From Saprospiraceae bacterium (GTDB taxonomy: Bacteria; Bacteroidota; Bacteroidia; Chitinophagales; Saprospiraceae), in contig JADKBV010000007.1 of assembly GCA_016714895.1 (NCBI GenBank), forward strand, positions 62,001 to 126,000: a DNA stretch of 64,000 bases. Reading direction: 5' to 3'. The notes under the pieces are model-generated. The model ran no database searches. It saw only the letters and a list, made by a program, of their open reading frames with translations, and had not been told where the DNA came from. Position numbers and translations under genes: made by a program. Positions 8,751-17,948 of the stretch are shown piece after piece. How positions within the stretch are numbered: position 1 is the stretch's first letter; every line of letters starts with the position of its first letter.

Positions 8751-9968
8751 ATGCCACCAAATATTTCTTTGGGTCTAAAGGAAAATTGGAAACAATTTAC
8801 CCTTCTTGTGATTATCAATGCATTTGTCGGTGGGATGGTCGGCATGGAACGAAGTATTATTCCGCAGTTTGCCGGGCTAGAATTTGGGATTTCATCAAAA
8901 ACAGCGATACTTTCTTTTATTATTGCTTTTGGTATATCAAAGGCAATAGCCAACTATTATACCGGCAGGTTGGCCAATGTGTATGGTCGCAAAAATCTGC
9001 TTTTGATGGGTTGGTTATTGGCTATTCCTGTTCCTTTTATGCTGATTTATGCCCAAAGTTGGAATTGGGTGATCGGTGCCAATGTTTTATTAGGAATCAG
9101 TCAGGGTTTGACCTGGAGTAGTACCGTGGTTATGAAAATAGATTTGGTAGGCGAAAAAGATCGTGGTTTTGCCATGGGACTCAACGAATTTGCGGGTTAT
9201 ATCGCCGTAGGGTTGGTCGCTTTTTTTACCGGATATATTGCAGAAAATTATGGCATCACGCCATATCCGTTTTATATAGGGATATTTATTTCGCTTATTG
9301 GTTTTTTGTTGACCTTATTTTGGGTAAAAGATACCCGGGCTTTTGTACAAAAAGAAAGTGTAACGGATCAAACAACAAAACTGGATCATGTTTTTTTGGA
9401 AACCACGTTCAAAAATAAAACCCTGAGCTCGGTGACACAAGCCGGATTGGTTAACAATCTCAATGATGGGATGATATGGGGATTGTTGCCTGTTATGCTG
9501 ATTACCCTTCATTTTGATGATAAAAATATCGGTATTATCACTGCGATTTATCCAACGGTTTGGGGTTTGGGACAACTGTTTACCGGAAAAATGTCGGATC
9601 ATTATTCTAAAAAATCAATGTTGTTTTGGGGAATGTTGATGCAGGGATTGGCTATTTTGTTGATTCCACTGACAAACGATTTTTATGTTTTGGCTCTGTT
9701 GTCGACAATCCTGGGGTTTGGCACAGCATTGGTTTATCCTACCTTTCTATCGACCATTGCGCAGGCGACCCGTCCGGCACAAAGGGCGGAAAGTATAGGT
9801 ACATTCCGATTGTGGAGGGATCTGGGCTATGCTGTGGGAGCCATTCTTTCAGGTGTTTTGGCGGATTATTTCGGGATAGATTACGCTATATATTTTATCG
9901 GCGGCCTCACAGTCCTCTCTGCTCTGGTCATCGGTTTCAGGATGCCAGCAGACAAAGGATTGATTTAA
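8751..9968 (+). CDS. MFS transporter
   Basis: This is a twelve-helix major facilitator, 405 residues from the ATG at 8751; an in-frame GTG at 8697 would add 18 residues that look like read-through leader. The loop after helix 2 reads GRLANVYGRKNLLLMGW, the canonical MFS motif A (G-x-L-a-D-r-x-G-R-k), and a related copy GKMSDHYSKKSMLFWG appears in the second half. Substrate cannot be told from the sequence; homologues are often annotated as drug or sugar transporters. It ends 15 bases from the convergent DUF2490 gene. Confidence 0.88.
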   Translation: MPPNISLGLKENWKQFTLLVIINAFVGGMVGMERSIIPQFAGLEFGISSKTAILSFIIAFGISKAIANYYTGRLANVYGRKNLLLMGWLLAIPVPFMLIYAQSWNWVIGANVLLGISQGLTWSSTVVMKIDLVGEKDRGFAMGLNEFAGYIAVGLVAFFTGYIAENYGITPYPFYIGIFISLIGFLLTLFWVKDTRAFVQKESVTDQTTKLDHVFLETTFKNKTLSSVTQAGLVNNLNDGMIWGLLPVMLITLHFDDKNIGIITAIYPTVWGLGQLFTGKMSDHYSKKSMLFWGMLMQGLAILLIPLTNDFYVLALLSTILGFGTALVYPTFLSTIAQATRPAQRAESIGTFRLWRDLGYAVGAILSGVLADYFGIDYAIYFIGGLTVLSALVIGFRMPADKGLI

Positions 9969-9983
9969 AATGTATTGGGTTGA

Positions 9984-10745
9984 TTATAAAAACTGCACCA
10001 CGGCACTGACGATGATACCGTTATTATTTTGAAAAACATTTTGGTTATTCACTTCTCTGCCCAACTGCAATATCTGGTTGAGGTAACCGCCTTCGATTCT
10101 TACACTTTCATTGAGTCTGTATCCAAAAAGAAGGGCTACCCTGTTTTGATCAAAAATATTTTCATTGACATTTTGACCAAAACCGGCAAATATTTCATCA
10201 TAAAAAACCAGATAAGGTGTATGATTCAGGATTTCTTTTCCTTTCAGTGGCACCTGAATTCGGAACATATAACGTAGTCTGTTCATAAAAGGGAATTCAT
10301 CTTCTGAGGAAAGGGATGCTTCTGAATACCGGCCCACCCATCGTTGTTCGAGCATAAACCGATGGGACAAATCCAAACGGTTTATTTTATCGGTGATGGT
10401 CACCATCTGAAACAAACGATGTTCGGTAAAATCTTTTCCCATACTATTTAAAGGGATGTCGCCATAAGGAAACGTTTCGATCCATGCGTATCCCAACCTC
10501 AATTGTACCCTTGAATGTAGCTGATAATTGAGTCCCACCCTGAGTAAACTTTGTTGCCAATCGGTGATCAGGTTGTTTCGGCGAAACTGATATTCCGTGT
10601 GTAAACCAAATTTTGAATTTAATTTAATCGTGCCAAAATAATTATACCATCCTATTGTATTATGATTAAACAATCTGGTATTTTGTCCCTGACTTAAGGT
10701 TGTAAATAATAAAAAAAGGAGGGAAAAACAAACTTTGGTATACAT
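9984..10745 (-). CDS. DUF2490-family outer membrane barrel protein
   Basis: The 253-residue protein has a signal peptide (VCFSLLFLLFTTLSQGQ) and alternating polar/hydrophobic strands ending in the phenylalanine-type signature of outer-membrane barrels (VSAVVQFL). The segment order, with LHTEYQFRRNN, LSHRFMLEQRWVGR and PYLVFYDEIFAGFG, matches the DUF2490 family common in Bacteroidota, whose role is not established. The upstream same-strand neighbour is an NTF2-like lipoprotein; a strong hairpin lies between them. It is convergent with the MFS gene. Confidence 0.82.
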   Translation of the reverse strand: MYTKVCFSLLFLLFTTLSQGQNTRLFNHNTIGWYNYFGTIKLNSKFGLHTEYQFRRNNLITDWQQSLLRVGLNYQLHSRVQLRLGYAWIETFPYGDIPLNSMGKDFTEHRLFQMVTITDKINRLDLSHRFMLEQRWVGRYSEASLSSEDEFPFMNRLRYMFRIQVPLKGKEILNHTPYLVFYDEIFAGFGQNVNENIFDQNRVALLFGYRLNESVRIEGGYLNQILQLGREVNNQNVFQNNNGIIVSAVVQFL

Positions 10746-10764
10746 AGGGACACGATTTTAATTT

Positions 10765-10794
10765 GGGGTTGTACCTGATATTAAGTACAACCCC
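10765..10794. terminator. Perfect 10-bp hairpin between two minus-strand genes
   Basis: GGGGTTGTAC at 10765-10774 and its exact complement GTACAACCCC at 10785-10794 are separated by 10 bases. On the minus strand the hairpin follows the NTF2-like lipoprotein gene and precedes the DUF2490 gene. It lacks a clear U-run on that strand, so it may be a processing or weak termination element, or a binding site for a dimeric regulator, rather than a classic intrinsic terminator. Confidence 0.5.
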
Positions 10795-10802
10795 ATTGTT
10801 GA

Positions 10803-11456
10803 CTAATTTGTTTGAGGATTAAAAGGGAGCGAGGATTTATGGACGATAATTCTTAACTTACCGTCTTTTCCTTTTTTGAATACCCAGGTTTTATCTACCA
10901 TCACTTCATTGCCTTCTTTGTCAGTGACCCAAACATTTCCCATGGTTATAGCCACTGATCCATAGATCTGAATTCCCTGATTGTTGTCGCCTGCGTTGTC
11001 ATATCTTGCTTTTACCCAAGGTTTTAGTGCAAAACCTTTATCATCCGGATAATCTGGATCTCCTCCGACAAAGTAGGCTAAAGCACCTTTTTTGTCATTT
11101 CTGAATGTTTGTGGACCAAAAGCCAGGGTAGGTTTAAAAAATACTTTTCCCTGGTCGTAGTTGTATGCTTCTGACAATACTTTTTCAGCATAAGCTTTGT
11201 AATCTCCGCCTTCTTCTTTTAATTTTCCGATCTGAACCAAGGCATCACACCATGCTTGTTGTGCAGCATTCACTTCATCATAGGTTATGATGGATTGTGC
11301 GCCTTCTTCGACATAAACCAAACCTAAATCGTTGATAACTTTCTGAACACTTTCATTTGTTTCAGAAATCATTTTGTTGGCTTCATCTTTTGCCTGATTA
11401 CAGGAATATAAAAAAGGCAAAACCAACGCTAAAAAAATCATTTTTATCGCATTCAT
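10803..11456 (-). CDS. NTF2/SnoaL-like lipoprotein
   Basis: The 217-residue protein begins with a lipoprotein signal (LALVLPFLYSC, Cys near residue 19). The mature part has a helix pair around 'DEVNAAQQAWCDALVQIG' and a C-terminal sheet with GSVAITMGNVWVTDKEG and DKTWVFKKGKDGKLRIIVHKSSLPF, the usual end of SnoaL/NTF2-like domains that bind small ligands or serve in chaperone-like roles. A few database homologues of this type carry unreliable enzyme names; I see no catalytic signature. It precedes the DUF2490 gene on the same strand. Confidence 0.75.
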   Translation of the reverse strand: MNAIKMIFLALVLPFLYSCNQAKDEANKMISETNESVQKVINDLGLVYVEEGAQSIITYDEVNAAQQAWCDALVQIGKLKEEGGDYKAYAEKVLSEAYNYDQGKVFFKPTLAFGPQTFRNDKKGALAYFVGGDPDYPDDKGFALKPWVKARYDNAGDNNQGIQIYGSVAITMGNVWVTDKEGNEVMVDKTWVFKKGKDGKLRIIVHKSSLPFNPQTN

Positions 11457-11845
11457 ATTTATATTGTTTGTTGCCTACTTTTTAATACGGTGTTCGGCGA
11501 TTCCGTTTTTTTTCTAAAAATTACAAATGCTTCATGAAGTAATATCTGTACAATCTATTAATGAATCAAAACAAAGCTTGTTCATAATAAATCATTTAAG
11601 TTTTATATGTTTTGCATAAATATAATTTATGAATAAACTGAAATAAAAGGGAAAAAACGGGAAGAAAGAATGAAACAATACGAAGTTGCCGGCTATTGCC
11701 GGGATAGTAAATTACAGATAAAGTAAAGTCAGAGTTTTAAAAAAAGAAAAAAATCCTTTTTATAAATTACATACAAAAAAGTATCGTTATGTCAAAAAAC
11801 ATTACCCGGTTTTCGAAGATAGCAAAAAGGTGCTCCTGAATTATA
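11457..11845. other. 389-bp intergenic region without a recognisable gene
   Basis: AT-rich spacer between two minus-strand genes. It should hold the promoter of the NTF2-like lipoprotein, but I found no exact TAnnTTTG element at a convincing distance. No RNA gene, repeat or terminator hairpin was recognised. Confidence 0.5.
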
Positions 11846-12625
11846 TCATCTGTCCAACCATTTTTTAAAAGCAGGCGCTTTTTCTCTGCTAATATCGACT
11901 TCTGTTTTTAAAGGTGCTTTGAGTGTAACGGTAAGTTTTTGGTTTTCATGAGGTTTTACACTTTGAATGGCACCAAAATGAATGATGGTTTGTCGGTTAG
12001 CCCGGTAAAATACAGCAGGATCCAAAAGAGCCTCCACTTCCTCCAGGGTAGTAAAATCAAGAATAAACCGATCTCCTTTAAAGGTATAGACAAAATTGAT
12101 GTTATCTCTCATAAAACAGGCAATGTCTTCAGTAGCTACCGGGACCCATTGTTTCAGATGTTGAACCACAAAGGTAGACTTATATTTTTGAGCGGGTGAC
12201 GTCGGATTGGTGATCAGTTGTAATATCGATTGCAGGTCATTCGGATACTCACTTTTACTTTCAAGGATACTTTTTGCTTTGGCAATGGCCCGACTGAGTT
12301 CCTCTGCATCAACAGGTTTTAGGAGATAATCGATACCATTGACTTTAAAAGCCTGAATGGCATATTCGTCATAGGCTGTGGTAAAGATAACCGGGCATTT
12401 CATATCATATCTGCTGAATATGTCAAAACTCACCCCGTCACTTAATTGAATATCTGCAAAAATGAGGTCGGGTTCGGGATTTTCTAAAAACCATTTAAAA
12501 GCTGTTTTTAAGCTGGGCAAAACCTGAACGATCTGGATATCTTCAGCAATTTCGGATATTTTGTACATCAATTCTTTGGCGATGAGACTTTCATCTTCTA
12601 TGATTACGGCTTTGATGGTTTTCAT
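11846..12625 (-). CDS. LytTR-type response regulator
   Basis: The 259-residue protein has a receiver domain (residues 1-125) with the acidic pair E10/D11, the phospho-acceptor D58 in FADIQL, a Thr pair at 82-83 and K103 in LLKPVD. A C-terminal LytTR DNA-binding domain follows (about residues 150-259) with the typical FMRDNINFVYTFKGDRFILDFTTLEEVE and FYRANRQTIIHFGAI. It is the output partner of the propeller sensor kinase encoded 18 bases upstream. Such regulators bind direct repeats near promoters of surface or metabolic genes; the target here is unknown. Confidence 0.95.
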   Translation of the reverse strand: MKTIKAVIIEDESLIAKELMYKISEIAEDIQIVQVLPSLKTAFKWFLENPEPDLIFADIQLSDGVSFDIFSRYDMKCPVIFTTAYDEYAIQAFKVNGIDYLLKPVDAEELSRAIAKAKSILESKSEYPNDLQSILQLITNPTSPAQKYKSTFVVQHLKQWVPVATEDIACFMRDNINFVYTFKGDRFILDFTTLEEVEALLDPAVFYRANRQTIIHFGAIQSVKPHENQKLTVTLKAPLKTEVDISREKAPAFKKWLDR

Positions 12626-12643
12626 ATGGCACTTTTTTTTTGA

Positions 12644-15600
12644 TTAAAGAAGAGGTATTTTAACGATGTATTCTGTTTCGGTTTCTGTTATGATGACCGG
12701 CAGAGGGCTCAGAAACCGGTAGAGCGCTACCATGCTGATTTGTCCTTGTTTGTTGCTTGTTTCCACATAATTTTTTTTCTGCAGATTGTTTTTTACAATG
12801 AGGTAATCGTTTTCTATAAACAATTGTATCAAAAGCGGATTTTCAGGATCTGCTGTATTATGTTTAATGGCATTTTCGATAAGGTTCTGTAAGGTGACCG
12901 GAACAATTCTGGCATAAAAATAATCTTCTGGAATATGTTGTTCCACCACCAGCCCGTCTTCAAATCTCGTTTTCTGCAGTTGGATATACATATTGACAAA
13001 ATTCAGTTCTTCACTCAAAGGAACGCTTTCATTATCTTTGTTTCTCAAAATATATCGATACACTTTACTCATTTTATCGAGAAAATCACCGGCCTGTTTT
13101 TGGTCAATGCGGATCAGGCTGCTCAAAGATGTCAGCGAATTAAAAAGGAAATGCGGATTCAGGTGTTGTTTCAGATTCTCATACATCACCGTGGTTTTTT
13201 CTTTTTCAAGAAGCTGGGCTTTTGATTTTAGGATATTGATATTCCGGATATTTCTCCATCGATACCGGATTCCGAAAAACAAAATGGTGATTATACTTCC
13301 TACGACCAAAGATTGAAACCACCATGTTTTGTAAAAAGGCGCTTTGATATGTATTTTAAATGTTTTTTCAGTAGATTTCCAATCAAATTCGGAGGATACT
13401 GACCTCAATCTGAAAGTGTAACTTCCCGGTTGCAAGTTGGTATAAGAGGCTTCGGCATTTTCATCGGTTTTAATCCAATCTTCATTGATGCCTTCCAGTT
13501 TGTATTCAAAGGTATAGGTGGTAAAGGCCGGCACACTCAGGGATCCGAACCCAATTTTGATAAAGTTTTCATTTGGTTGAAGGTTTACTTCAGCCATATG
13601 GTCGATAAAAATTTTTCTGTCAGGCAAAGTTATGGTACTCAATATTACCGGATTGCCGGGTTTGGTAACCTGGATTTTGGTTGGGTCAAACTCGATGAGA
13701 TCTCCTCTGATATTGGTCAGAATATTACCATTGGTGAGAGGGATCATATAATTATAATAAAAAGGATTATTGTCGCTTTGACGAATTTTAAAATTTCGGA
13801 AATGATTGTTTTGGGTATTAAAAATCGAAAATTTATTAAAGGAAGCACACCATATATTGCCCTGATTATCAGACACTGCTGATAATAAAATATCATTAAC
13901 AAGACCTTCGGACATGGTCCATTGTTCCATTGTATAATCGTCTGAGGATGTAAAATTTGATGTCTTTTTTTTCACATGGTATAAACCCTGAGTTGAATAG
14001 GTCAGCCATACATCTCCTTTTTTATCGACATGTAAAGCATTGATATACCCTCCTTTAAATATGTTTTGTCCGATTGGCAAAATAACCGGATACACCAGAG
14101 AATCTCCGGGATGTATATAACCTAAGTCCTGATTTGATAAAGCCAGCCAGGCTCCTTTGTTTTTTTGAGCATTCAACCAGCCGGCATCATATTTTACATT
14201 GTTTTTATCAAAAGTTTTAAAATATTTTAATTCCTGGATACGATTTGTGTTTGTATTCCAGCGTAAAAGTGGCAGTTTATTTCCAAACAAATAGGTAGAA
14301 TCTGTTTCCTGAACTATCACACGGGTTTTATAGTCTTTAAATGATCCTGTCAACGCTTTGAAAGGTACCATTTTTTTAGTTTTTGGGTTGTATTGGTAGG
14401 TCGGAGCACCGGCAAAACATAACACTGCTTCATCACCAATGAATTCGATATCTGTGAGATACGTTGCTTTTTTGTCTATGGGAAATTCCGCCAGATCCAG
14501 ATGATTCCATGCTCCCGTTTTGTAGTCAAAGATGTAGATTTTATTGCTTCTCGAACCCATCCACCACTCTGTTTTTTCAGGGTTTTCTGCTAAGCAGGTA
14601 ATTTTCCAGTTTTCCTCCAATTCCGGAAAAATCTGTGATGCTTTTACCTTTCTGTAAAAGGATTTTTTATGATTATATCTTGAAATTCCTGCTATGGTAC
14701 CAAGCCAAACGGTTTGATCTTCGTCCTCAAAAGCTGCGCAAATCAAATCTCCTGCGATTGATGCCGGATTGGTGATATCATTTTTTATTAATTCGTACTT
14801 TATACCGTTTTGGTAGTTTATCCGAATGATTTCATAACTATTACTGGAATACCATATTTCGTGTGTACCCGTTTCAAAAATGAACCCGTTGTGCGGATCT
14901 AAAAGTTTGTTTTTTAAAGGAAATTTATATATCAGCTTGCTTTTAATTGTGTTGTACCCAATGATATCCTGTGTTGTATTGTCATAATACCATAACATCC
15001 CATTGGGTGAAAGATGAAGGGCTGAAATCCAATGGTCGTTAAAAATATCACGATTTCCGGTATTCAGAATACTGGTTATTTTTTCAGTTCGGATATCAAA
15101 AAAAGCCATTCCTTTAGAAGTACCTATCCAAAGGCCATTGTTTTTTTGATCAAAAACCAGACTGTTTTTGATCAGTTTGTGGTTTGGCAAACCATGGATA
15201 CCCGCATTGTTTTGGGCAATAGGTATAATTTTTTTTGTTTCCGGGTCGAGTTTTGAAAGACCGTGAGCGCCACCTGCCCAAATCTTTCCCCGATGGTCAC
15301 TGACGATACAATTAATTCTGGGAATATGTCCGGGTTTTTGTAAAAAGTATGGTGTAAAAGTATTTGTTTTTTTGCGGTAGCAGATGATACCATCTTCGGT
15401 ACCACACCAAATGTCACCTGAAGGATCGAGTGTCATATCCGTTATCAGGTTTTGTTTTAATGCGGAAGGATCGCCTTTTTTATTTCTGAATATTTCTATC
15501 CTTTTTCCATCGTATCTGTTTAATCCGCTTTGGGTCCCGATCCATAAGATGCCTTCACGATCGCGTATCATAGAAGTCACCATATTATGACTCAAACCTT

Positions 15601-15736
15601 CTTTTTCCGTAAGGTGATCAAAAATGATTTCAAAAGATAACCCGGACGTAAAGGTACTGTCTGAGGATACACTTTGTCCTGACGTTATGATTTGAAATCC
15701 GGAAATAATCAGAAGGATGATGATAAATGGTTTCAT
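12644..15736 (-). CDS. Two-component-propeller sensor histidine kinase (LytS-type)
   Basis: This is a large periplasmic sensor, about 1030 residues from the ATG at 15736, which is followed by a clean signal peptide (FIIILLIISGFQIITSG). The next ~750 residues contain repeated propeller blades (IWIGTQSGLNRYDG, IWAGGAHGLSKLD, VWLGTIAGISRYN), then a Y_Y_Y beta domain (FEYKLEGINEDWIKTDEN, YTNLQPGSYTFRLR), a membrane helix, and a LytS-type kinase with LNPHFLFNSLTSLSSL (phospho-His) and the N-box NLIENAIKHN. The final glycine-rich box is reduced to NKQGQ. Paired with the LytTR regulator. An alternative start at 15766 would add ten residues before the signal. Confidence 0.93.
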   Translation of the reverse strand: MKPFIIILLIISGFQIITSGQSVSSDSTFTSGLSFEIIFDHLTEKEGLSHNMVTSMIRDREGILWIGTQSGLNRYDGKRIEIFRNKKGDPSALKQNLITDMTLDPSGDIWCGTEDGIICYRKKTNTFTPYFLQKPGHIPRINCIVSDHRGKIWAGGAHGLSKLDPETKKIIPIAQNNAGIHGLPNHKLIKNSLVFDQKNNGLWIGTSKGMAFFDIRTEKITSILNTGNRDIFNDHWISALHLSPNGMLWYYDNTTQDIIGYNTIKSKLIYKFPLKNKLLDPHNGFIFETGTHEIWYSSNSYEIIRINYQNGIKYELIKNDITNPASIAGDLICAAFEDEDQTVWLGTIAGISRYNHKKSFYRKVKASQIFPELEENWKITCLAENPEKTEWWMGSRSNKIYIFDYKTGAWNHLDLAEFPIDKKATYLTDIEFIGDEAVLCFAGAPTYQYNPKTKKMVPFKALTGSFKDYKTRVIVQETDSTYLFGNKLPLLRWNTNTNRIQELKYFKTFDKNNVKYDAGWLNAQKNKGAWLALSNQDLGYIHPGDSLVYPVILPIGQNIFKGGYINALHVDKKGDVWLTYSTQGLYHVKKKTSNFTSSDDYTMEQWTMSEGLVNDILLSAVSDNQGNIWCASFNKFSIFNTQNNHFRNFKIRQSDNNPFYYNYMIPLTNGNILTNIRGDLIEFDPTKIQVTKPGNPVILSTITLPDRKIFIDHMAEVNLQPNENFIKIGFGSLSVPAFTTYTFEYKLEGINEDWIKTDENAEASYTNLQPGSYTFRLRSVSSEFDWKSTEKTFKIHIKAPFYKTWWFQSLVVGSIITILFFGIRYRWRNIRNINILKSKAQLLEKEKTTVMYENLKQHLNPHFLFNSLTSLSSLIRIDQKQAGDFLDKMSKVYRYILRNKDNESVPLSEELNFVNMYIQLQKTRFEDGLVVEQHIPEDYFYARIVPVTLQNLIENAIKHNTADPENPLLIQLFIENDYLIVKNNLQKKNYVETSNKQGQISMVALYRFLSPLPVIITETETEYIVKIPLL

Positions 15737-15826
15737 ATGGCATGCAAGGTACATTTTACGCATCATTGAGTATAAAATTTTAAAATGAAACGTGGTAAAA
15801 TTAAAATGAACCGGATTTCATGGTGT

Positions 15827-16246
15827 TTAAATTGTTTTTTCGTTTGTCGCTGAAATCATGACATTTGCCAGGGTTTGATAACATAAAGTCCATGCTTGTT
15901 TTGTTTTATCATCCCAATCATTTTGTAAACCTTTTTCCAAAGTCCATAACAATGCTTTACCGACCATGTCGTAATGAGCGGTTTTGACACCATATCCAAC
16001 GTGTCTGACGGCCATTAATTTTACTTCAGGGAGCATTTGTTCAAAATTTTCCAATCCTGCCACTATAGAAGTTAACATGTCGATCAATTTTTTATGTTGT
16101 TCAGACATGTCTGACGGAAAAAGTCTTCGAAGGGCAGGATATTCAGCAAATAATTTTGCATAAAAAACATCTCCCAATATAGCAGGGTCGATACCCATTA
16201 ATTTGCGCCAACTGGAACGAACGATTTTTATATCTTCAGGTGTCAT
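15827..16246 (-). CDS. Single-domain globin
   Basis: The 139-residue protein is a compact globin: helix A-like TPEDIKIVRSSWRKL, the CD-corner Phe in LRRLFPSD (F43), and the proximal heme-ligating His in AVRHVGYGV (H82). Length and motifs match bacterial single-domain globins related to the globin part of flavohemoglobins. Likely role is binding of O2 or NO; no reductase domain is attached. It lies 15 bases after the flavin amine oxidase gene on the same strand, so the two are probably co-transcribed. Confidence 0.92.
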   Translation of the reverse strand: MTPEDIKIVRSSWRKLMGIDPAILGDVFYAKLFAEYPALRRLFPSDMSEQHKKLIDMLTSIVAGLENFEQMLPEVKLMAVRHVGYGVKTAHYDMVGKALLWTLEKGLQNDWDDKTKQAWTLCYQTLANVMISATNEKTI

Positions 16247-16261
16247 GTGAATTTGATTTCT

Positions 16262-17125
16262 TTAAAGTAAATGTTGAGCAGCATCTTCGCCACTATTGAC
16301 AGCACCTTCCATAAATCCTTGCCAGTCAGCGAGATGTTCTCCGGCAAATAGGGTGTTTCTGAATGGTTTTTTCAGGGTTGCCATCACATCAAACCATTGG
16401 TTTTTGCCATAAAATGCATAGGCGCCATATGAAAATTCGTCTCTTCCCCAATAATACAAAAGGTCTTCTTTGAGATATTTCCTGACGTCACCAAAAGCGG
16501 GATGAAGGGCATCGGTTATAATGTCCAACCTTTGTTTTTGACTGACAGCACTCAGCACGTCAGCCTTATCTCCGGTAGCATAACACATCAGTATACCTGT
16601 TTTGCTGCTTTGATTTTTGGTGCCATGATAAAAATAATGTGCCGGCGTATCTGTAATCATATCAAAATCTTCTCTTTCCCAAATTTTTTCAGAAAACACG
16701 AGGGGAAACTTTCCGATTCTGCTGTATTGCAAAGATTGAATAGCTTCTATGGTTTCTTTCGGCAGACCCGGAGACCAGATGACATCATACATTGCTTTGG
16801 TAGGCAAGGTACAAATCAGATAATCCCCTTCCAGTTTGATACCATTGACACATTGAACGGATATGTTGTTTTTTTGCTGCTGGTTGACCGAAACAACTTT
16901 GTGGTCCAGGAGGATATGGTTTTTTCCAATGGCATTTGCCATGACATCAATGAGTTTAGAATTTCCGCCTTTGATTTTAAAATCCATTTCATTTTTGTCA
17001 CTGCTTTCGGCATATTCCGCAAAGGCAGCATAAGCAGATGTATGTCTTATGCTTTCCCCAAAATCTGTGGAGTCAATCAGGTCGCGCATGAAAAGATCTT
17101 CATAAGGTATTCCTTGATTGGACAA
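16262..17125 (-). pseudogene. Flavin amine oxidase, C-terminal part (frameshifted)
   Basis: This 287-residue frame carries the substrate and C-terminal FAD-binding regions of a flavin monoamine oxidase: KLIDVMANAIG, YLICTLPTKAM, and the closing FAD motif TLFAGEHLADWQGFMEGAVNSGEDAAQ. It continues the fragment at 17100-17627: removing one base from the CCC run at 17140-17142 (plus strand) joins the two as ...KLDKT then DWWRFLSNQGIPYEDLF, which reads as normal protein. The break is therefore a single-base insertion, either real or an assembly error. It would give an enzyme of about 450 residues. Confidence 0.85.
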
Positions 17126-17627
17126 AAATCTCCACCAATCCCGTTTTGTCGAGTTTGGCTTTCTCCTTTTCTGTCATTGATTCCCAAATCTTCACTTTAT
17201 CTTTCCAAAAAATTTCCATTTCCGGACCGAATGTCCACGTACCTGTTTTTGAATGAACACCTGAACGAATCAGGTCCGTTTCAAACCGGTTGTCTTCAAG
17301 CGTCAGATTAAATTCTTTGCACAATTCTATCATCCGGGTGTGGGACGCACCGACCCATTCGGCCCCCAGTTCTATGACGTTGTCACTTGACTGATCCGGA
17401 CGAAATGAAAACACCCTACCGCCTATACGTTTGCGGGCTTCCAGAATGGTGACCCGGATGCCGGCTTTTGTCAGTTTGAGGCCTGCTGCCAATCCTGCAA
17501 ATCCTGCACCCAGGATGATCACATGTTTTGGTTTTTTAGCACCTTGCCAGGATAATGTGGATTCAGGTACTGCCGAAAGAACGGTACCGGCGATAGCTGA
17601 TTTGCGAAGGAATTCACGTCTGTTCAT
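17100..17627 (-). pseudogene. Flavin amine oxidase, Tat-exported N-terminal part (frameshifted)
   Basis: From the ATG at 17627 the protein begins MNRREFLRKSAIAG, a twin-arginine export signal, and then the FAD-binding Rossmann motif HVIILGAGFAGLAAGLKL (GxGxxG at residues 40-45) and TILEARKRIGGRVFSF, typical of flavin-containing amine oxidases. Members oxidise amines or related substrates with O2, giving H2O2. The frame breaks near 17140 and resumes in the 16262-17125 fragment. The Tat signal puts the holoenzyme in the periplasm; the downstream globin would be cytosolic. An upstream start at 17654 would add nine residues ahead of the Tat signal and is unlikely. Confidence 0.88.
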
Positions 17628-17948
17628 TGTACAAATTTTATGTAAAATTACCATTAGATTCGTAAAGGTCGGAAATCATTTTTATCACACCAATTTTTTA
17701 AAGTCGAAATGTGGAAACGGTAGATTGAATATGATGGTAAACATGTTTAAACGTTTGAAAAGACTACTTTGGGACATAATTTATTCGGGAATTTACACAA
17801 AGGGCAAGGAGTTTTTCGTGTCAACACTTCAATTTAAAATTTCCACCTTTCAGATGAAACATCAACCATTACACCATTTAAAATTTTTATTCAGGAAAGG
17901 GCTACCCACATATTTGCACCATCAAATAATTTTATCAAATACTTTTTC

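Noticed and set aside
16502..17311. Plus-strand frame of 269 codons opposite the amine oxidase gene
   Set aside because: The opposite strand codes for a clear flavin amine oxidase. The plus-strand product has no family features and no regulatory start signals.
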